Positions 13,566 through 26,896 of a DNA stretch of 64,000 nucleotides are shown in pieces (within the stretch, counting starts at the first letter, position 1; each line of letters opens with the position of its first letter). This DNA is from Pseudoscleropodium purum (lineage: Eukaryota; Streptophyta; Bryopsida; Hypnales; Brachytheciaceae). Made by a program: the position numbers and the translations under genes. The notes beneath the pieces were generated by a model. It had not been told where the DNA came from, did not search any database, and saw only the letters and a program-made list of their open reading frames with translations. The DNA is taken from NCBI GenBank assembly GCA_963969395.1, contig OZ017801.1, positions 3,970,501 through 4,034,500 of the forward strand. The letters run 5' to 3'.

Positions 13566-16500
13566 CTAATTTGGAACTTTGATGATATTGGCTTTAACAA
13601 GGAAGTGCTTCACTTCATTGAAGCTAAAGCTGGGAGAATGTATGAACTTGTCATCTTCTAGATTCATTTTGTAGAAGTAACAGAATAAGTAATTAAAATG
13701 TTTGCAATTAACATATTGATGGCATCCACCAATTCTTGAAACTGCCATGTCCACAAAATTAGGGCATGTGCACTTTGAGTATATGCCAATTGTAATGCAA
13801 TAAACCTTTTGTGTCAACTCAGTTCCAGATTGAAGGGAGATTATGGCTCCAAGTCTAGGGAAGGGGAGCATAGTTACTTCTAAAATCGTTCCTTTCATGT
13901 TACTAGTACTCTCCCACTTATTGCGATGTTTTGTAGTAGAAGCATTTGCAATATGTCAAATGGGCTTGTTCCTTTGAGTGGTTGGATAGGTGTCCGCAAA
14001 TGATGGGTTAGGATGATAAAAAAAGACTACTTCAAGACTTTAGACATTGTAAATAACCGTCAAGGTGACATAGGCGGTTGTTCCTAAAGATAAAAACTTG
14101 CTTCTTGTAACCAAAATATTTTTTGTTGAGACAAACAAGTTCTTGTCAGTATAGGCCACACCTCTAGTATTTGAGGCCAATCAATTATCCAAGTACGTTT
14201 AGAGCCTCCAACACATTGTTAAATATCATTTGGACAAAACCAAAAGTCGGTTACAACCTCTTTGTTACTGCCATATTGTTTTTTCCTACCGCGGTACATG
14301 GGAGCCAGAGTGCCTTTAAATCCCTTCGCAATTTGTCTATGTTCGTGTCTTTGAAGGCCAATGTTGGTAATACAATGAATGTTGGATCCTCATTGTTGGG
14401 CATGGCATTTGCAATTTGACTTGTGGGATAACCTTGCAATATGCCATTGCGAGGTATTGCAATTGTTCTACATTGCTATTGTGACATGTGGTATGGCCTC
14501 ATAATTAGCAAGTGTGTCTGTATCTTTGAAGGCCTCTGTTGGTGTGCGTGTTGATCAGAACATGACTCGTGGTTGAGAGAAATTCACCTTATTTGACCTA
14601 TAGGAGTCACCATCCAATCCAATAGGAAGGTCGAGCTTATATTTACTAATACCAAACACTTCTTCACCTTCCAAATGCGGGATGCGAGTTTCAACATCAA
14701 CAGCTTCAAGAAAGACATTTAAAGCCTCCGCAATCTTTTTTGCATCACTATTGCGTCTAGCACCTCTTAACTTCAGCTCTTCTCTAGACGATCTTGACCT
14801 TGATGTTTTGCCATTCAAAAATGCTCTATAGTTTGTCATTTGCATAAAAGCGCAAATACATTCATCATAAGTGGCCATAAACAAATCATTATCTCTATTC
14901 TCTGATTACTACAACCATTTGTTATGGAGAGTTTCGGATAAGTTGTATGATGGCATATCTGCCATCTCTTCAACACTTAGTCCCTAAAGCAAGAAAAGTG
15001 TGGTTAGAACTTAGTGTGTTTACTAAAATCTAGAGACTACTACCAGTTTAGGACATCATAGAAAAATATTTCTTATCTCTCTTATAGGCAGCCAAGGCAC
15101 CTTTCGTCTCTAAGAAGTAAGTCACCTCTTGGCTTCGAGAGCTAAATCACCTCTCAGCCCTGAGAGGTAAGTCAACCCTTAGTAGTTTGATCAAATTTTT
15201 TTTCTATACTAAGAATAGCTTACTACAAAAAAACACTGCAATTTCAAGGAACTTCTAGATAGTGGCATTACAAATGAAAGGATAAAGTTTGAGGTTGTTA
15301 CTATTTGCATGAAGCCTCCCCATTGGCAATATCGGAAATACCAAAAGGCGAGCCATAATTCCAATTCGTGCTAAGCATCCTCTGAGGTTGTTCCAAATAA
15401 TAGCCACTAAGACCGAATGGCCAAATATCTTCTCTCAACTTCCTCCATAGTCATGGAGTCTTTGTACTACTTGCATAGATGGATATGCTAGTGCCATATA
15501 TCTAGTTTGATGAGCTTCTATGTATATCAATGCAATGAAGTATTCCAGTGCAAGAGACATGTTTGTTAACAATTCACCATCTCTACTTTGGAATCCCCTA
15601 TACTGTAGACAATGTGAACGACATTCTAGTTCGTTTGTATGTTGTCTACCATGAAGCCCTTGAAGTTTGGCTTCTCTACATCATAGCATCTCATCACATC
15701 ATTTAGTAGCCTCCATATAATGCATTGAACTTTAGTGTTTTGAACTGCATGTCACAAACGGCAATTGTCATGACCTTCTTGCAATCTGTGTCATACATGT
15801 GGCAGGCCATGGTTGTCCAATCTTTGACATGTTTCACATGATTGAACATGAGCCATGCATTCTCTAAATCTCCTCTATGTTGCATGCCCTTTACTAAGTC
15901 CACTCCACTTCCTAGTCCTTCTACTAATATTTTTAACAAGTATAATTTTTCCTTTCCTTGACCAGGAAAAATGTTGTTATAAATGTATTTAAACCTCATA
16001 TTTCTTTTCATATTCATGATGCTATCTATGACCTCACTTTTGTTGGTGCTATGAAAAGACAAAATAGTATTACAAATGTTAGGAGAACTTAGTATATGGA
16101 AAAAATCCATAACATCCTCAAATGATTTTCCCTCTAACATCTCCTTAGGTCCTTTAACATTGTATATAAGGTGGTTGTCTAGAAATTGTTTATTAGTTGC
16201 TGGTATGATTGCAGAATTAGTAGCAATAGGGGTTTTAGAAACCTTGCATGCAATGAAATTAGAGATGGTGTCTAAAGACTCTCTACATATTTCAAGAGCA
16301 ATAGGATGCATATGATTTCCTAAGTGAAGGCATACTCTCGTCATGAAGGTATTATCGCTTAAAACATAATAAATTCTATCATCATTTGGACTAATGATTG
16401 GGGTGGAATTTTGCATATCTTGCAGATGAGAGTGGAATCTTTCAGAGGGGTTGCACCCACAATGAATGGAATAGAAGTATAACCACACCACTCAGTCTCA

Positions 16501-17144
16501 TTGCATTGGGACAAACGCCTAAAGAAGTCACAGTTAGAGTTGTTATATACTAAATGGCTTGCACACGTTGATTTTCTGAATTTCAGACCATCTTGATTGT
16601 GGATGTTCAATGTCATGGTTCGACACCATCTATGACCATCATAACGTTTATCCATGCCCTGAAGGCTTTTAGCAACAAATGTGGAAGATGCAGCATATAG
16701 TGATGGCAACTCAAATAGCACGTTGCCATCAAAGATTGGAGGAAGGTATTGCATCTTTTGCTACTTGATTGAATCATAGTCTAAGGTAGCAACTTCATTT
16801 CTACATCCACAAACTGATGCTAATTTATGCAAGCAATAAACAATACTAGCTTTGTCTGAACTACTTAGATAAAGGGGTAGACAAGTGGAAGTGGACACAT
16901 TAGAACTAGTGAAAGGCGTGCTATAACTTACTGAAGTTGGCTTCTTGACATCAAATAGGACTCTTTCAAGGCAAATTGCCTTCACGCTTGGTTGACTAGG
17001 GGATTCTCCCTCAGACTTACTAGATTTGTCTATGACAAGATCTACAGCTTCTTGCTTCATATGGGAAAGTTGGATAGGAGTATTTGTAATCCTAGTATGT
17101 ATACGTTCCAAAGAATTTCTACCACCATGATGGCCAACAAGCAT
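13566..17144 (-). pseudogene. MULE-like transposase with SWIM finger, degraded
   Basis: Read from 17144 downwards, this is a decayed transposase of Mutator-like type. 17144-16359 is one frame broken by a single TAG and includes CNETEWCGYTSIPF and CKICKIPP, which look like metal-binding pairs. A frameshift near 16400 leads into 16491-15703, with the segment KDWTTMACHMYDTDCKKV and then a core-like D in AVCDMQ. Further in, short pieces in other frames keep NFKGFMVDN (a probable second catalytic D) and WWLF...FWYFRYCQWGG. At 13898-13566 CTCPNF...CKHFNYLF fits a SWIM zinc finger (CxC...CxH). Several stops and frameshifts make it inactive. I found no terminal inverted repeats. A KDZ-type transposase is an alternative. 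Confidence 0.6.
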
Positions 17145-19830
17145 GACTATTGTAGAATAGTCAGACTACCTCGATAAAAAATCATTAGATGTACCTATCA
17201 TAAATGAAGACAAACCATAAACTTGATAGTGCCCTGGCCAAAGGTGCCAAACATGACTGTCTTCTACTATTGAGTGAAGCATATGGACGGACTCCTTCAA
17301 GTGGCCCAAATTCAACATGACCTCTTTTTCAGTGTATATAGTGGATTAGACAAATCTAAATCTAACATGAAGTAGGTGTGAAGACACTGAAGCAAACCCA
17401 TCTTAACCGAGAGGAAGGATAAGAGGAATTTCATGACCGTTAACTTGAATGGAGGCCATTCACCCTCAATCAGTAAAAACACTTGTAATTACAAAAATGA
17501 AGTAGACTACAGAGAGCTAGTTATTGACAAGGTTTAGGAATGGAGTATATGAGGGCATAATATTGAATTAAATAGGGAATTAGGAGAGATAGAAACATAA
17601 TGTTGTCATTAGTTCAAGAAGGCCATTATGTTAGTAGCCCCAATTTTTGTGTATCTTCAATAGCCGCCTAAACTTTTATGAAGCTAGATTGCTTACAACT
17701 TACAAAACACACAGAAGAAAGTATTTTAAAATTCAAAACACATATTGTTATGAAGAAAATGGAGTACAGATGGCGATTAATGAACTTTATAGACCAAATT
17801 TTTTACAATCCCATGAAAAATATGAATTATATACATATTTAAATGTATATGACATATGGCCATTGCATTGATTATGCTCTAAATAGAAACGGGTATAAAG
17901 GATTTTGAAAATATTTTAAGAGGATATTATAGAATTTTCTATACATATGTTGAGCTCTATTTAATTTTTTATTGTAGGGTTCTAAAACAGAGTAAGAGTT
18001 GGATTCATTTGGCTACTTCAAGGATTAACAAGCGCATTATCATTATGTCAATCATATTGTTGAAGGTTTCTGTAGGGATCATCTTCTAGAGCCATATTGT
18101 AATTTGTAGCTACACTATAATCTTTAGCCTTCATCTCATGTTTGCGGGAGAAGAGATAAGTGAGGGTAGTTCTAGATTTGTAGAGAGGAAGCAAAAGAAG
18201 AGGAGAAAACTCCTATTTTCTTCTAGGAAGAAGTTGCAGCGATCTAGAGAGAGAACAATTGTAGTTTCTTTGAAGGAAAGAGCATCTTGGCCAGTACGTG
18301 CATTTGACATCATAGAAAACAAGGATAACCAAGTGACAGACAAGAATAGCTAGAATCCTGAGTAGCTACAATGAACAAGGGAAGGAACTCTAAGATTGTG
18401 CAGTCCTAGAGGAACATTGTATTTACTAGTAAGTTACTCTTTTTTACTAGTAATGCTTGAATTATGTTGTAGCCTTTGACACTTCAAATTAGAATCCAAT
18501 AATGAAAAACATAAACCTCATAGTATATTTAGTAGGTCTCTGTGAATGTCGTATTGTGATTAGATAGTGTTACAAACCAAGCACAGTAATTCATGTGTTC
18601 TATAAGACATGCACAAAGCAAAATGGATTATGAAGACAATATTGTACATACCTCATCATCAAGTCTCTCGAATATTGGTAATTGAGTGGTCATTGAAAGT
18701 AATGAGTTGTAAAATGGTATCTAGAATGACATTCAAAAAAGCTTCAAATAATATGAAATGTCTTGGAATACATGTCAAAAGTGTTTGTCTTCTAAGAAAA
18801 CTTGATTGAAAAATAATATAACTTAGAGAATCTATAGCTATGTTGAAAAAGCTTCTTATAAGTTGAAACACTTTAGAATACATGTCAAATCAACTTGTCT
18901 TTTGAGGAAAATTGATTAAAACAAATTCCAACTTAAATATGACATATGTAATTCAAAAATGCTTGTTTTAATATGAAACATGTTGGATTAGATGTCAAAT
19001 CAATTTGTCATTTAACAAAAATTGATTGAAATATATTTCAAGATGTTAAATCTCCTCAAAATTCAATTTAAGCCTTTAGAAATTCTATGAGATTACCTCA
19101 TACCTTATTAAATGTATGAAAGTGAACAAAAATTAATGTGTAAAAAAATAAAGTATTTTAGACTTGTCTATAAATAAAATTTGACTTCAAAAACAAGTTG
19201 ATATGTCTTTATTACTAACATGAGACTTGAGATTTCAGTCTTTGGTAATTGAAATTCCACCTAACAGGTTGGACCGGTCAAATATCCATGAGCTAATTTC
19301 TCTCGCTCTCAAATGTCTACCTACATTATCTTTTCAAACCCTAATTTTTTTTGTGGCTTTGTGTGCGTGTTTGTGGCTTCATGCATTGTGCTACTTCTTC
19401 TTTGTGTATTCCATGTGCTCTTTGTTCTCTATGTGCTCAGTGCTCTTTTTGCTCTTTTTGCTCTTTTTACTCCGTGCATCGTGCTCCATCTTCTCCTTGT
19501 GCTCTTTGTACTCCAACTTCTCCGTGTATAAGGCTTGTTGTGTCCTCTCCTTGTAGCTTCGGATTTTCTACATTTTGCTTCGTCTGTTTTGTGTGCGTGT
19601 TTGCTCTAACATCTAGGAGCATTAACTATATATAAAATCCCCTTTTGTCATTTAATGAAACCCTAATTGCATCTTCAATTGTTGTGTATCTTCATGCCCA
19701 AGGGATTGTTTTAAAAGATCAACACAATAGCTTTGCCATCAAGTAAGTTGTTGTGCACGACCCTACATTGTTGGTTCTTTCTGTTTTACTGTCAAACTAA
19801 CGTGATTGAGATTACTGTTCTCAGGGAGAT
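17145..19830. other. AT-rich DNA upstream of the ParB-like pseudogene
   Basis: No convincing gene. The C/T-rich stretch at 19300-19600 yields Cys/Leu/Phe-rich open frames in all three plus frames, typical of low-complexity sequence. A TATATATAAAATCC motif near 19627 followed by a possible leader could be the promoter of the exon at 19831, but this is only suggestive. Confidence 0.4.
18690..19060. repeat. 3 x 110-bp tandem repeat
   Basis: Three diverged copies follow at a 110-bp period (anchors GCTTC/GCTTG at 18741, 18851 and 18961). Each contains AAAAAGCTT, a TATGAAA-like segment, ACATGTCAAA (ATGTCAAA in the third), TTGTC and a final GATTGAAA-like end. Confidence 0.65.
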
Positions 19831-20009
19831 ATGCCAATAGGGAGGAAACCTGGACTTTTGAGAGTTGTAATGACGACAACAATCACAACATCAAGTGACA
19901 CGAATGTTTCAGGGAGCAATGTTGGTGAAGATGAAAATGTTGCTAATATCTCCCTAAGTGCTAATGAATCCGTAGTCCAGGTAAGGTTTTTCGGCGCCAA
20001 GTAATCAAG

Positions 20010-20290
20010 TTCTTGTCGTTTTTTCCTTCTCCTCAATACTGAGGTCATGACCCTTGTATTAGTCCGAGGGACACGTGATCTTTTTTTTTAATTAGGTTCA
20101 TGTCTTCTCCTCCTCCCCTTTGATGCTAAGGCCGTGACCCTCTTGTTGGTCTAAAAGTACCTGGGTTTTTTTGTAATCAGGTTCATGTCGTCTCCCCCCC
20201 CCCCTCAATGCCAAGGCCGTCATCCAACTCTTGGTTCGAGGACACCTAATTTTTTTTGAAATTAAGTTCATGTTGTCTCCCCTTCTGTGA
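20010..20290 (+). repeat. 85-bp tandem repeat, first block (about 3 copies)
   Basis: Copies at an 85-bp period share AGGTTCATGTC (anchors near 20095, 20180 and 20265), CAAGGCCGT and CTTGTTGGTC. The block lies in the intron-like gap of the ParB-like pseudogene. A second block of the same unit and period occurs at 24000-24190. Confidence 0.7.
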
Positions 20291-23200
20291 GTGCTTTTTT
20301 ACCCACCCTTCGTAAATAAGCAAATACAACTAGGTTTTTGGGCTTTTGATTTCTATCTTATGGATGTTCTAACATTTGTCCATTGTGCCTTCTAAATAAT
20401 GGATATTTTCTAGAACTCCTACTCCAATGATTTTATGATGTTTCCTACTTCTTAACCTTTTACTATGGATGTCTAATTATTGTTTTATAATTTCCAATTG
20501 AATTCCCTTCCACTTTTAAGGTTCTAAGTTTCTTCTAAACAATTTACTATTTCTAGACAATTGAATTTGATTAATTTTAGATCTTAATACATCCTATCTA
20601 TATTGATTAAAAAAACTCTACATCTGGACTTTCCTAGTGAAAGTTATTAAGAGATGAAGTTTGACCACTAATTGGTGATTCAAACTTCATCCATAGTTTC
20701 CTACTAACCTATAATTAAAAAATTGACTTTTTTCTTCACTTCTAACCTCCAAGTTCTTTACCCTATCTAGGTTTCCATTCTTGTTCCTCTTAGATGAAAT
20801 GGACTAATTTTCATCCAATATGACTCATAACTTCATTCACTAATATCTTTGTCAATTTAACTTGGAATTCTAGGTGTAATATAGTTTTGGAAACCTCTAA
20901 ATAAGATCTACACTATAATTTACCTAATTCTTGGTAAAAACCTAATCTTAAGACCTTGACTTGACTTTGAATTTCGGCTATGTGGTAAAACTACTTAACT
21001 TTGAAAATTCAAAGAAAAAGGAGGAATTAACAACTTACCTCGAAATTATGGTTGTTGTTGAGGTTATGGTATAACCCTTGATATTCTTCTTCAGTTGCCA
21101 TCTTTCCTTGCCTTTGGTAATTTTGCCCACAGCTTGAAAATAGAGTAAAATTACAAGTTTGAAATTTCCCCAAAACTACATCTTTTCTCTTTCTTCTATT
21201 TCTTTCCCTTAGGCACTATTTAAGTTCCATTATTGTATTCCAAGAGTTGACTTGGAATCTTATACAATAATATTTAACAATAATTTGTCCCTTGACTTCT
21301 ACCTTATCGGTCAACTACTATCCTATCCCTTCAAAAGTTTAGTAGTTCCTATTGAATTCCAAAGATTTCTTCTTAATCTCTTCCAATCTAATTTATATTT
21401 CAACCTTCTAAATCCTATTCCAATTGTTAGTTGCTACATTTGATTCTCTTGCTTGTTTCTTCTACTTCTAAGTTGTGATTCTAATTGCTATGAAGAGGTT
21501 TCTCTTCCCCCCTCTTTCTATTGTATCTTTTGAGCTACTCTTTTATATTTTTCCACTTCTTAGTGTAAATTTGGTACAACTACTCTACTCTATGTTTTAT
21601 TTGTTTACACCTCCTAGCTTCTCCAAAAATCCAAATGAGTTTATACTCTTTTAATTTGTTCAAAATTCAGTTTTTAGCGACCCTAGGAACCTCGAGTTTG
21701 GAGTCCAAGGACCTCAATTCAAAGCCAAGCAGACCCTCAAGAGGAGCTAGGGATCCCAGTTGGGCCAGGAGACCTTGGTCAGGCTGGAGAATCCCAGTCG
21801 GCACAAGACCCCCTTTTTTTTCTTGAGCTGGACATGTGGCACCCTACCATTGGTTGGACCCTTGCTGCACTCTACCGAGGTTGGTTATGTGGCGCCTTCC
21901 AATTGGCTGGACCCCCTCCCGAACGGCCTAGTGTACAATAATCTCTCCCCATCTTTTCAATTGCCTTACGGTGGCTTGGTTCAGGTTGGACCCCTTCGGA
22001 GGTCAGTTCCCTTCCTAATTTTTTGACCTTCTAAGAAAGATCCAATTTTTGCGATAAATAAAAACACTAACAATCACACCAAAATAAAAAGGGAATTTTG
22101 GTTCCCCTTTCAACTTACTAAATAAAAACCTCCAAGGTTTTTATTACAACTAAAACCAAGGCTTTGTCATGAGAATGTAAATTTTGTAAACTTATACTAA
22201 ACTCTAATATTCAAAGCCAAAGCTTTGCTGTAAGAATGGAAACTTTATAAACTTATACTACACACTAATTTTTAAAGCCAAAGCTTCGTTGTGAGAATGG
22301 AAACTTTGTAAGCTTATACTAAACTCTAAAATTCAAAGTCAAAGCTTCGCTGTTAGATGAACAACCATGAATTTGAACAACATCAATGCAAGTCCACTTT
22401 AACACATAAAAAAGATTTTTACATACGGTTACACACACTAGAAGTCCCTCTAAGCAACATCACCAAGGTACAGAGGGGGAATTATCTAGGATTAGCACAA
22501 AGACTCAAAACTTGAAACCAACATCAACACAAAGACCCCAATATACATAAACTCAAGGCAAATCTTGAAGGGACCCCAATGTCCTTCAAGAAAGCTTGAA
22601 AAATAACAACAAGGTTAAAATGCCCAAAAAACAAGAGAATTTGGCAACATGACCTAAAACGGCCAAAATCCAACTAAATGGACCCAAATGAGACAATTAG
22701 GTTCAAAAATGAACCTAGAAGGTGATTTGAGAGAGAAATGAGAGCACTGAAATACTTTCCAAGGACTTCATCTCCCCTCCAATTCCTAAAAGGTAACCTT
22801 ATTATTAAGATTTTTATCCTAATCCTCAAGATTTTGACTTCTACGTTGATCCTAATTTCTAACTTTTGGAGAAATGTTCCAAATTACAAATGAATTGTGC
22901 CAATGGCTTCAAAAGGTCATTTTTTGAATGAAAAATCCCCTAACCCCTTTTTCAACCTCGAAAATTCAAAGAATCCTTACAGTGACTAGAAACTCAAAAC
23001 TGGTAAAAATTCAAGTTTTGGAGTTTTCAATGTCAGTCAAAAGTAACTAACTTAGACTTCTAGATAGGTTTAAGAGAGTAAAAAAAAGACCCTAAGTTTG
23101 TTTTATTCTGATGTCGTGTGTTCTTGATACGTTGATTAATTTTACATTTGATCTTTAAATTTGCTGGTTTCGATGGATGTTGCTAATTTTGGCATCTTCT

Positions 23201-23999
23201 GCTATTGGAATGTTGTGAAACTTGTTAGAGTGCTTTATAAACATAAAAAAAAGCCATATTAATTTTTAGTGAGATTTTACCTCACCTATGGTAATTTCTA
23301 TGAATTTACCATACCGGATTTGGGCGATTGATTGCTCGGAAAAAGAACTACGATGATAAAAAAAATCGAGACTTTTGGGGTAACCTCTTATAGAGATCTT
23401 CAAGAGATGTGCAAATTTAAATTCTTACCTTGTACATGTGAAAAAGGAGTACAAATCTCACTACCTCCTTTAACTTTTGGTGAACAGAGAATCTTTTATT
23501 AATGGGAGAATTTTAGTGAAGCGATTGTAACGTTGAACTCCCAACATGACTTCTGCTTCAAATCACCGTACTTATGATGTAGATGCCCTTTGTTGCTTCA
23601 TTTTGAGTTTTTCCACCTATAAGCTAACAATTGGAGTTTCTATTATTTCATCGATGGAATGAGAAAATTGAAACCTATTACGAGAAATCTACCTTGGGGT
23701 TCTCACAAAATTTCCTCGGACCAGTTTTAACCAATTTGTATCTTATTGCGTGAGTAGGCGTAGATAATCGAGTAATTTCTACTAACACACTTACTATGTA
23801 CAAAAGATGGGTTTCTATCCTATTTAAATGCGGATTTGGGTTGTATTTGTGTAAATGTAGATGTAAAGTGATTAGGAGGTATATTGGCATGTGCAATATA
23901 GGTTTTGGTCTAACACTTGTTTTAGGTCTTTTAACACCTAAAACCACATTCAAAACCTATAGGAAATCAAAAAAAAAAATACTAAGTCCCAAGTGACGA
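20291..23999. other. 3.7-kb segment separating two blocks of the 85-bp repeat
   Basis: Mostly AT-rich without a gene. It contains a GC-richer patch at 21690-22010, whose open frames have no recognised domain, and a 61-bp tandem repeat. Its ends, TGTGAGTGC... and ...GGGACTCATA, are only weakly inverted, so I do not call a transposon although an insertion into the array is plausible. Confidence 0.35.
22155..22356. repeat. 61-bp tandem repeat, about 3.3 copies
   Basis: Anchors GCTTTG/GCTTCG at 22161, 22222, 22283 and 22344 give a constant 61-bp period. Units share AGAATGGAAACTTT, AACTTATACTA and CAAAGC. Confidence 0.8.
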
Positions 24000-24190
24000 A
24001 ATTGGGACTCATACCCTCCCCTTTGGCACCAAGGCCTTGACTTACTTGCTACATGTAGGGCACCTAGATCCTTTTGTAATCAAGTTCATGTCGTTATCCT
24101 TCTCCCATCGGTGCCAAGGCTGTGACCCACTTGTTGATTATAGGTCATCAAAATCCTTTTGTAATTAGATTCTTGTCATTTTTGTCATCT
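24000..24190 (+). repeat. 85-bp tandem repeat, second block (about 2 copies)
   Basis: Carries the same landmarks as the block at 20010-20290 (CCAAGGC, CTTGTTG, TTTTGTAAT, AAGTTCATGTCGTT) at the same 85-bp period, 3.7 kb downstream and just before the acceptor at 24315. Confidence 0.65.
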
Positions 24191-24372
24191 AATTAGATTG
24201 CGAACCATCAAAAATGTCTTAATTTTATCATGTGATCCTTGAAGTACTTGGATTGGTTTCCCTTCTTGTATTTGTTTTTTGTCAATACTTTGATTTTGAT
24301 TATATCCTTGTCCAGGTCGTTGTTCCTATGGCTCATTTTTCTCAAGTGCATGTTGTGGATCCAACTCCAATC

Positions 24373-24456
24373 AGTGGAGAAGAAGTCGAAGCTGGTAGAG
24401 ATGAGAATCAAGCTAGTGGAGAAGAGGTTGAAGCTAGTAGAGATGAGAATCAAGCT
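24373..24456 (+). repeat. 2 x 42-bp in-frame repeat, acidic
   Basis: Two 42-bp units encode SGEEVEAxRDENQA twice, and a partial third begins at 24457. It lies in the second exon of the ParB-like pseudogene and keeps the frame. Confidence 0.8.
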
Positions 24457-25448
24457 AGTGGAGATGGGATCGAAGGCGGTGAATTACAAGATGACGACTT
24501 GGTGGAGACACCAAGTGATCCAGTCATTGAGGATGTATTAAGAAGATTACAGAAAGTCAATTCAATTGTATACATTTCGGCTTTACAAATGAAGCCACAT
24601 GAAATTTCTCAACTGAAGATTCCATTGTGTTGAATGGCTGTCATGCCAATGGTCAGATTGGCATTACAATGTAACCTCATAAGGCTAGAACAAGAGTTTG
24701 TCCATGGGTATAGAGATGGATCTTGCGTTTTCTATGTTTTAGTTACTAATGAGCAATGTAAGGAAGACTAGGTCACAGATGCAAATAAGAAATCATGGGG
24801 GCCATTGTAGATTGAGGAAAATGACATCTTTAACGTTGTTCTAAATTCTTTACTAGGACTACAACATCTTCAACGCTCAAAATTCTTTGTCTACAATGGT
24901 AACCATCGCCTTCTTGCTTGGACATCGTACATATCAAAGTTGTATAAACATGACAAGGATTGGCACATCTCGGTGGACTCTATCATCTTAGAGATTGAGG
25001 GTCAAATTTAGAGTTGACAAATTAGAACGTTTGCTCTGAAATTACGTCCTTGATCCAAACGTTTAGACGTTCGTTTGTAACATTTGCTACATCCATCAAT
25101 GTGCGTAGGTAGACAACAATTTATTTTTTTGTTGCCTGTCCTCCTTTTGATAGCACTATCTGCTAGACAAATCTAAGCTGTCAAATCTTGTGGACGGCAA
25201 CTATAGATAGATTGGAGCTATCACATTTAGTAGACGGCATGGCGGATGGAGCTAGTAGATTGTCGCGGCAAACAAATAGGACGGATGGCAAAAAAAAATT
25301 TTTGCTGTCCACTTTATGATGGCACTATTTGCCCCGTCCACTAGGCAAATCTAGGCCGTTAGATCTTGTAGACAACAAATGCAAACAGATCTGAGCTATT
25401 AGATCTGGCACACAGACAGGGCGGACAAAGCTATCGAGCGGGTGGATG

Positions 25449-26335
25449 CCAATTCAAACCAAAAAAAACACTTCTTTTGTCATTTTCAATTTGAGTTTTC
25501 GGAGTTTGGGGACGTGTAATATACCATTCAAAAGGTATTTCCAATACCTTTCCAATGGTATATTATAGGCCCAAAAACTCCAAAAACTCAAATTGAAAAT
25601 GACAAAAAAAGATTACAACAAATGTATTTTCAACGTCACAACAGTTGTCCACCCAACTATACGCCAACTTCTTTTGTTGGTTTGGATTGGTGTCCACCAT
25701 TTGCCATCCGTCGTCCGCCAAGTAGACAAGCAAATGACTTGGTGGAAGGTAGATGGGTGGATGCCAATCCAAACCAATAGAAATCTTCTTTTTTCATTTG
25801 TGGCCTCAATTTTTGAAAATTTGAGGCATGTAATGAATCATTGGAAAGGGTTCGCAAATACCTTTCCAATGGTATATTACATGCCTTCAAAATCCAAAAA
25901 CTCAGTTCGCAAATGGCAAATGAAGCCAGCTACAAGTACTTAGTGAGCTTCTACCGTGTTGTTTGCTTGGTTGTCTCGCATTTATTAAAACATTGGATTT
26001 TAAAAAGTACGGGTTCACTTTCTAAATTTTACTTAATGCTACACATATTCAATGTATTATGCATGTATAAATATGTAATTCATGTAAGTTTCTACGCATT
26101 TAAAATTGCAAATTCTATACCCTAAACCCTAATGCTAAATTTTACATTGCTTATAAAATTAAAAGAAATATTGATGCAACATGTATACTATGGAATATGT
26201 TTCACCTTCAATTTTGTTTAAATAATATTAATAGAAAGTACTACATATGTAGATCCCAAATGACTTATTTTTTATGTTTTGAATGTGATTTTGTTTTTTC
26301 TTTATCAACTCATCTCTTATTTTGTTGCAATTGTT
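25449..26335 (+). repeat. Left arm of about 888-bp inverted repeat
   Basis: Reverse-complementary to 26897-27784, with only a handful of differences seen by eye, for example CAAATGACTT here against CAGATGACTT in the other arm and a 1-base slip near 26270. The 561-bp loop at 26336-26896 is AT-rich and not repeated. Open frames in one arm recur on the opposite strand of the other. A read-through transcript would fold into a hairpin of nearly 900 bp. Confidence 0.93.
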
Positions 26336-26896
26336 ATTTTGTCTCATATATTAGAAAAAAACTCATAAATCATATAAAAAATTCAAACACCTCTACATAA
26401 ATTGTAAATTTTATACAAAATTTTATACATAATTTGTAAAAAATAAATATTAAAAGATACCTTTTTAAGTTTGATAGCTCAACCTAATGAACCTATGAGA
26501 CATGTAATAAAAAAATTCATATAATTAGTATTTTCAAGCCTTTATTGTTTTCAAAATATTCATTTCATGTATTAAATTACATTTCTAATTTGTTTGTGAT
26601 TTTAAACAAATTAAATCCTATGAGAATGGACTAAAATACATTTAAAGTGATTATATACAAGCCCATATAATATAAAAATTTCAAACTAAAGAATAAGAAT
26701 AAAAACTTACGCAAGTATAAATGATTTTGTGAAAAGTTATCATAAAATGTTAAATTGTTTTTAGTAGCATCCTCTAATAGAATAAAAAATAATACAATTG
26801 CTTATATTATGTAGAGTTTGGTGTTTCAAACTTTCAATACATTTTTCAACAAACTTAAATAAACACTTTAAATTATAATTGCATGTTCTACATTTG

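Larger units (their letters stand above)
19831..25008 (+). pseudogene. Plant gene remnant with ParB-like GNHR motif, upstream part
   Basis: Two exon-like stretches share phase. Exon 19831-19980 starts at ATG (MPIGRKPGLLRVV) and ends at a good donor. A 4.3-kb intron-like gap is followed by 24316-25008 after a consensus acceptor. The second exon has an acidic repeat, then a conserved-looking region containing LIRLEQEFVHGYRDG, KFFVYNGNHRLLAW and DWHISVDSIILEIEG. The NGNHRLLAW block resembles the G-x-HR-x-x-A motif of ParB/sulfiredoxin-fold proteins. Three in-frame stops (TGA at 24631, then two TAGs) mark it as broken or mis-spliced. The exon is cut at 25008 by the hAT-like element and resumes at 38314. 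Gene identity is unknown; the ParB link is inference from one motif. Confidence 0.45.

Noticed and set aside
19227..19635. Overlapping Cys/Leu/Phe-rich open frames
   Set aside because: Low-complexity C/T-rich DNA opens all three frames; no domain or splice context.
21635..22026. Two overlapping open frames in a GC-richer patch
   Set aside because: No domain, no splice context; composition effect.
25593..25943. 116-codon open frame, also present on the minus strand at 27290-27640
   Set aside because: Present twice only because of the inverted repeat; no recognisable domain and rich in transposon palindromes.
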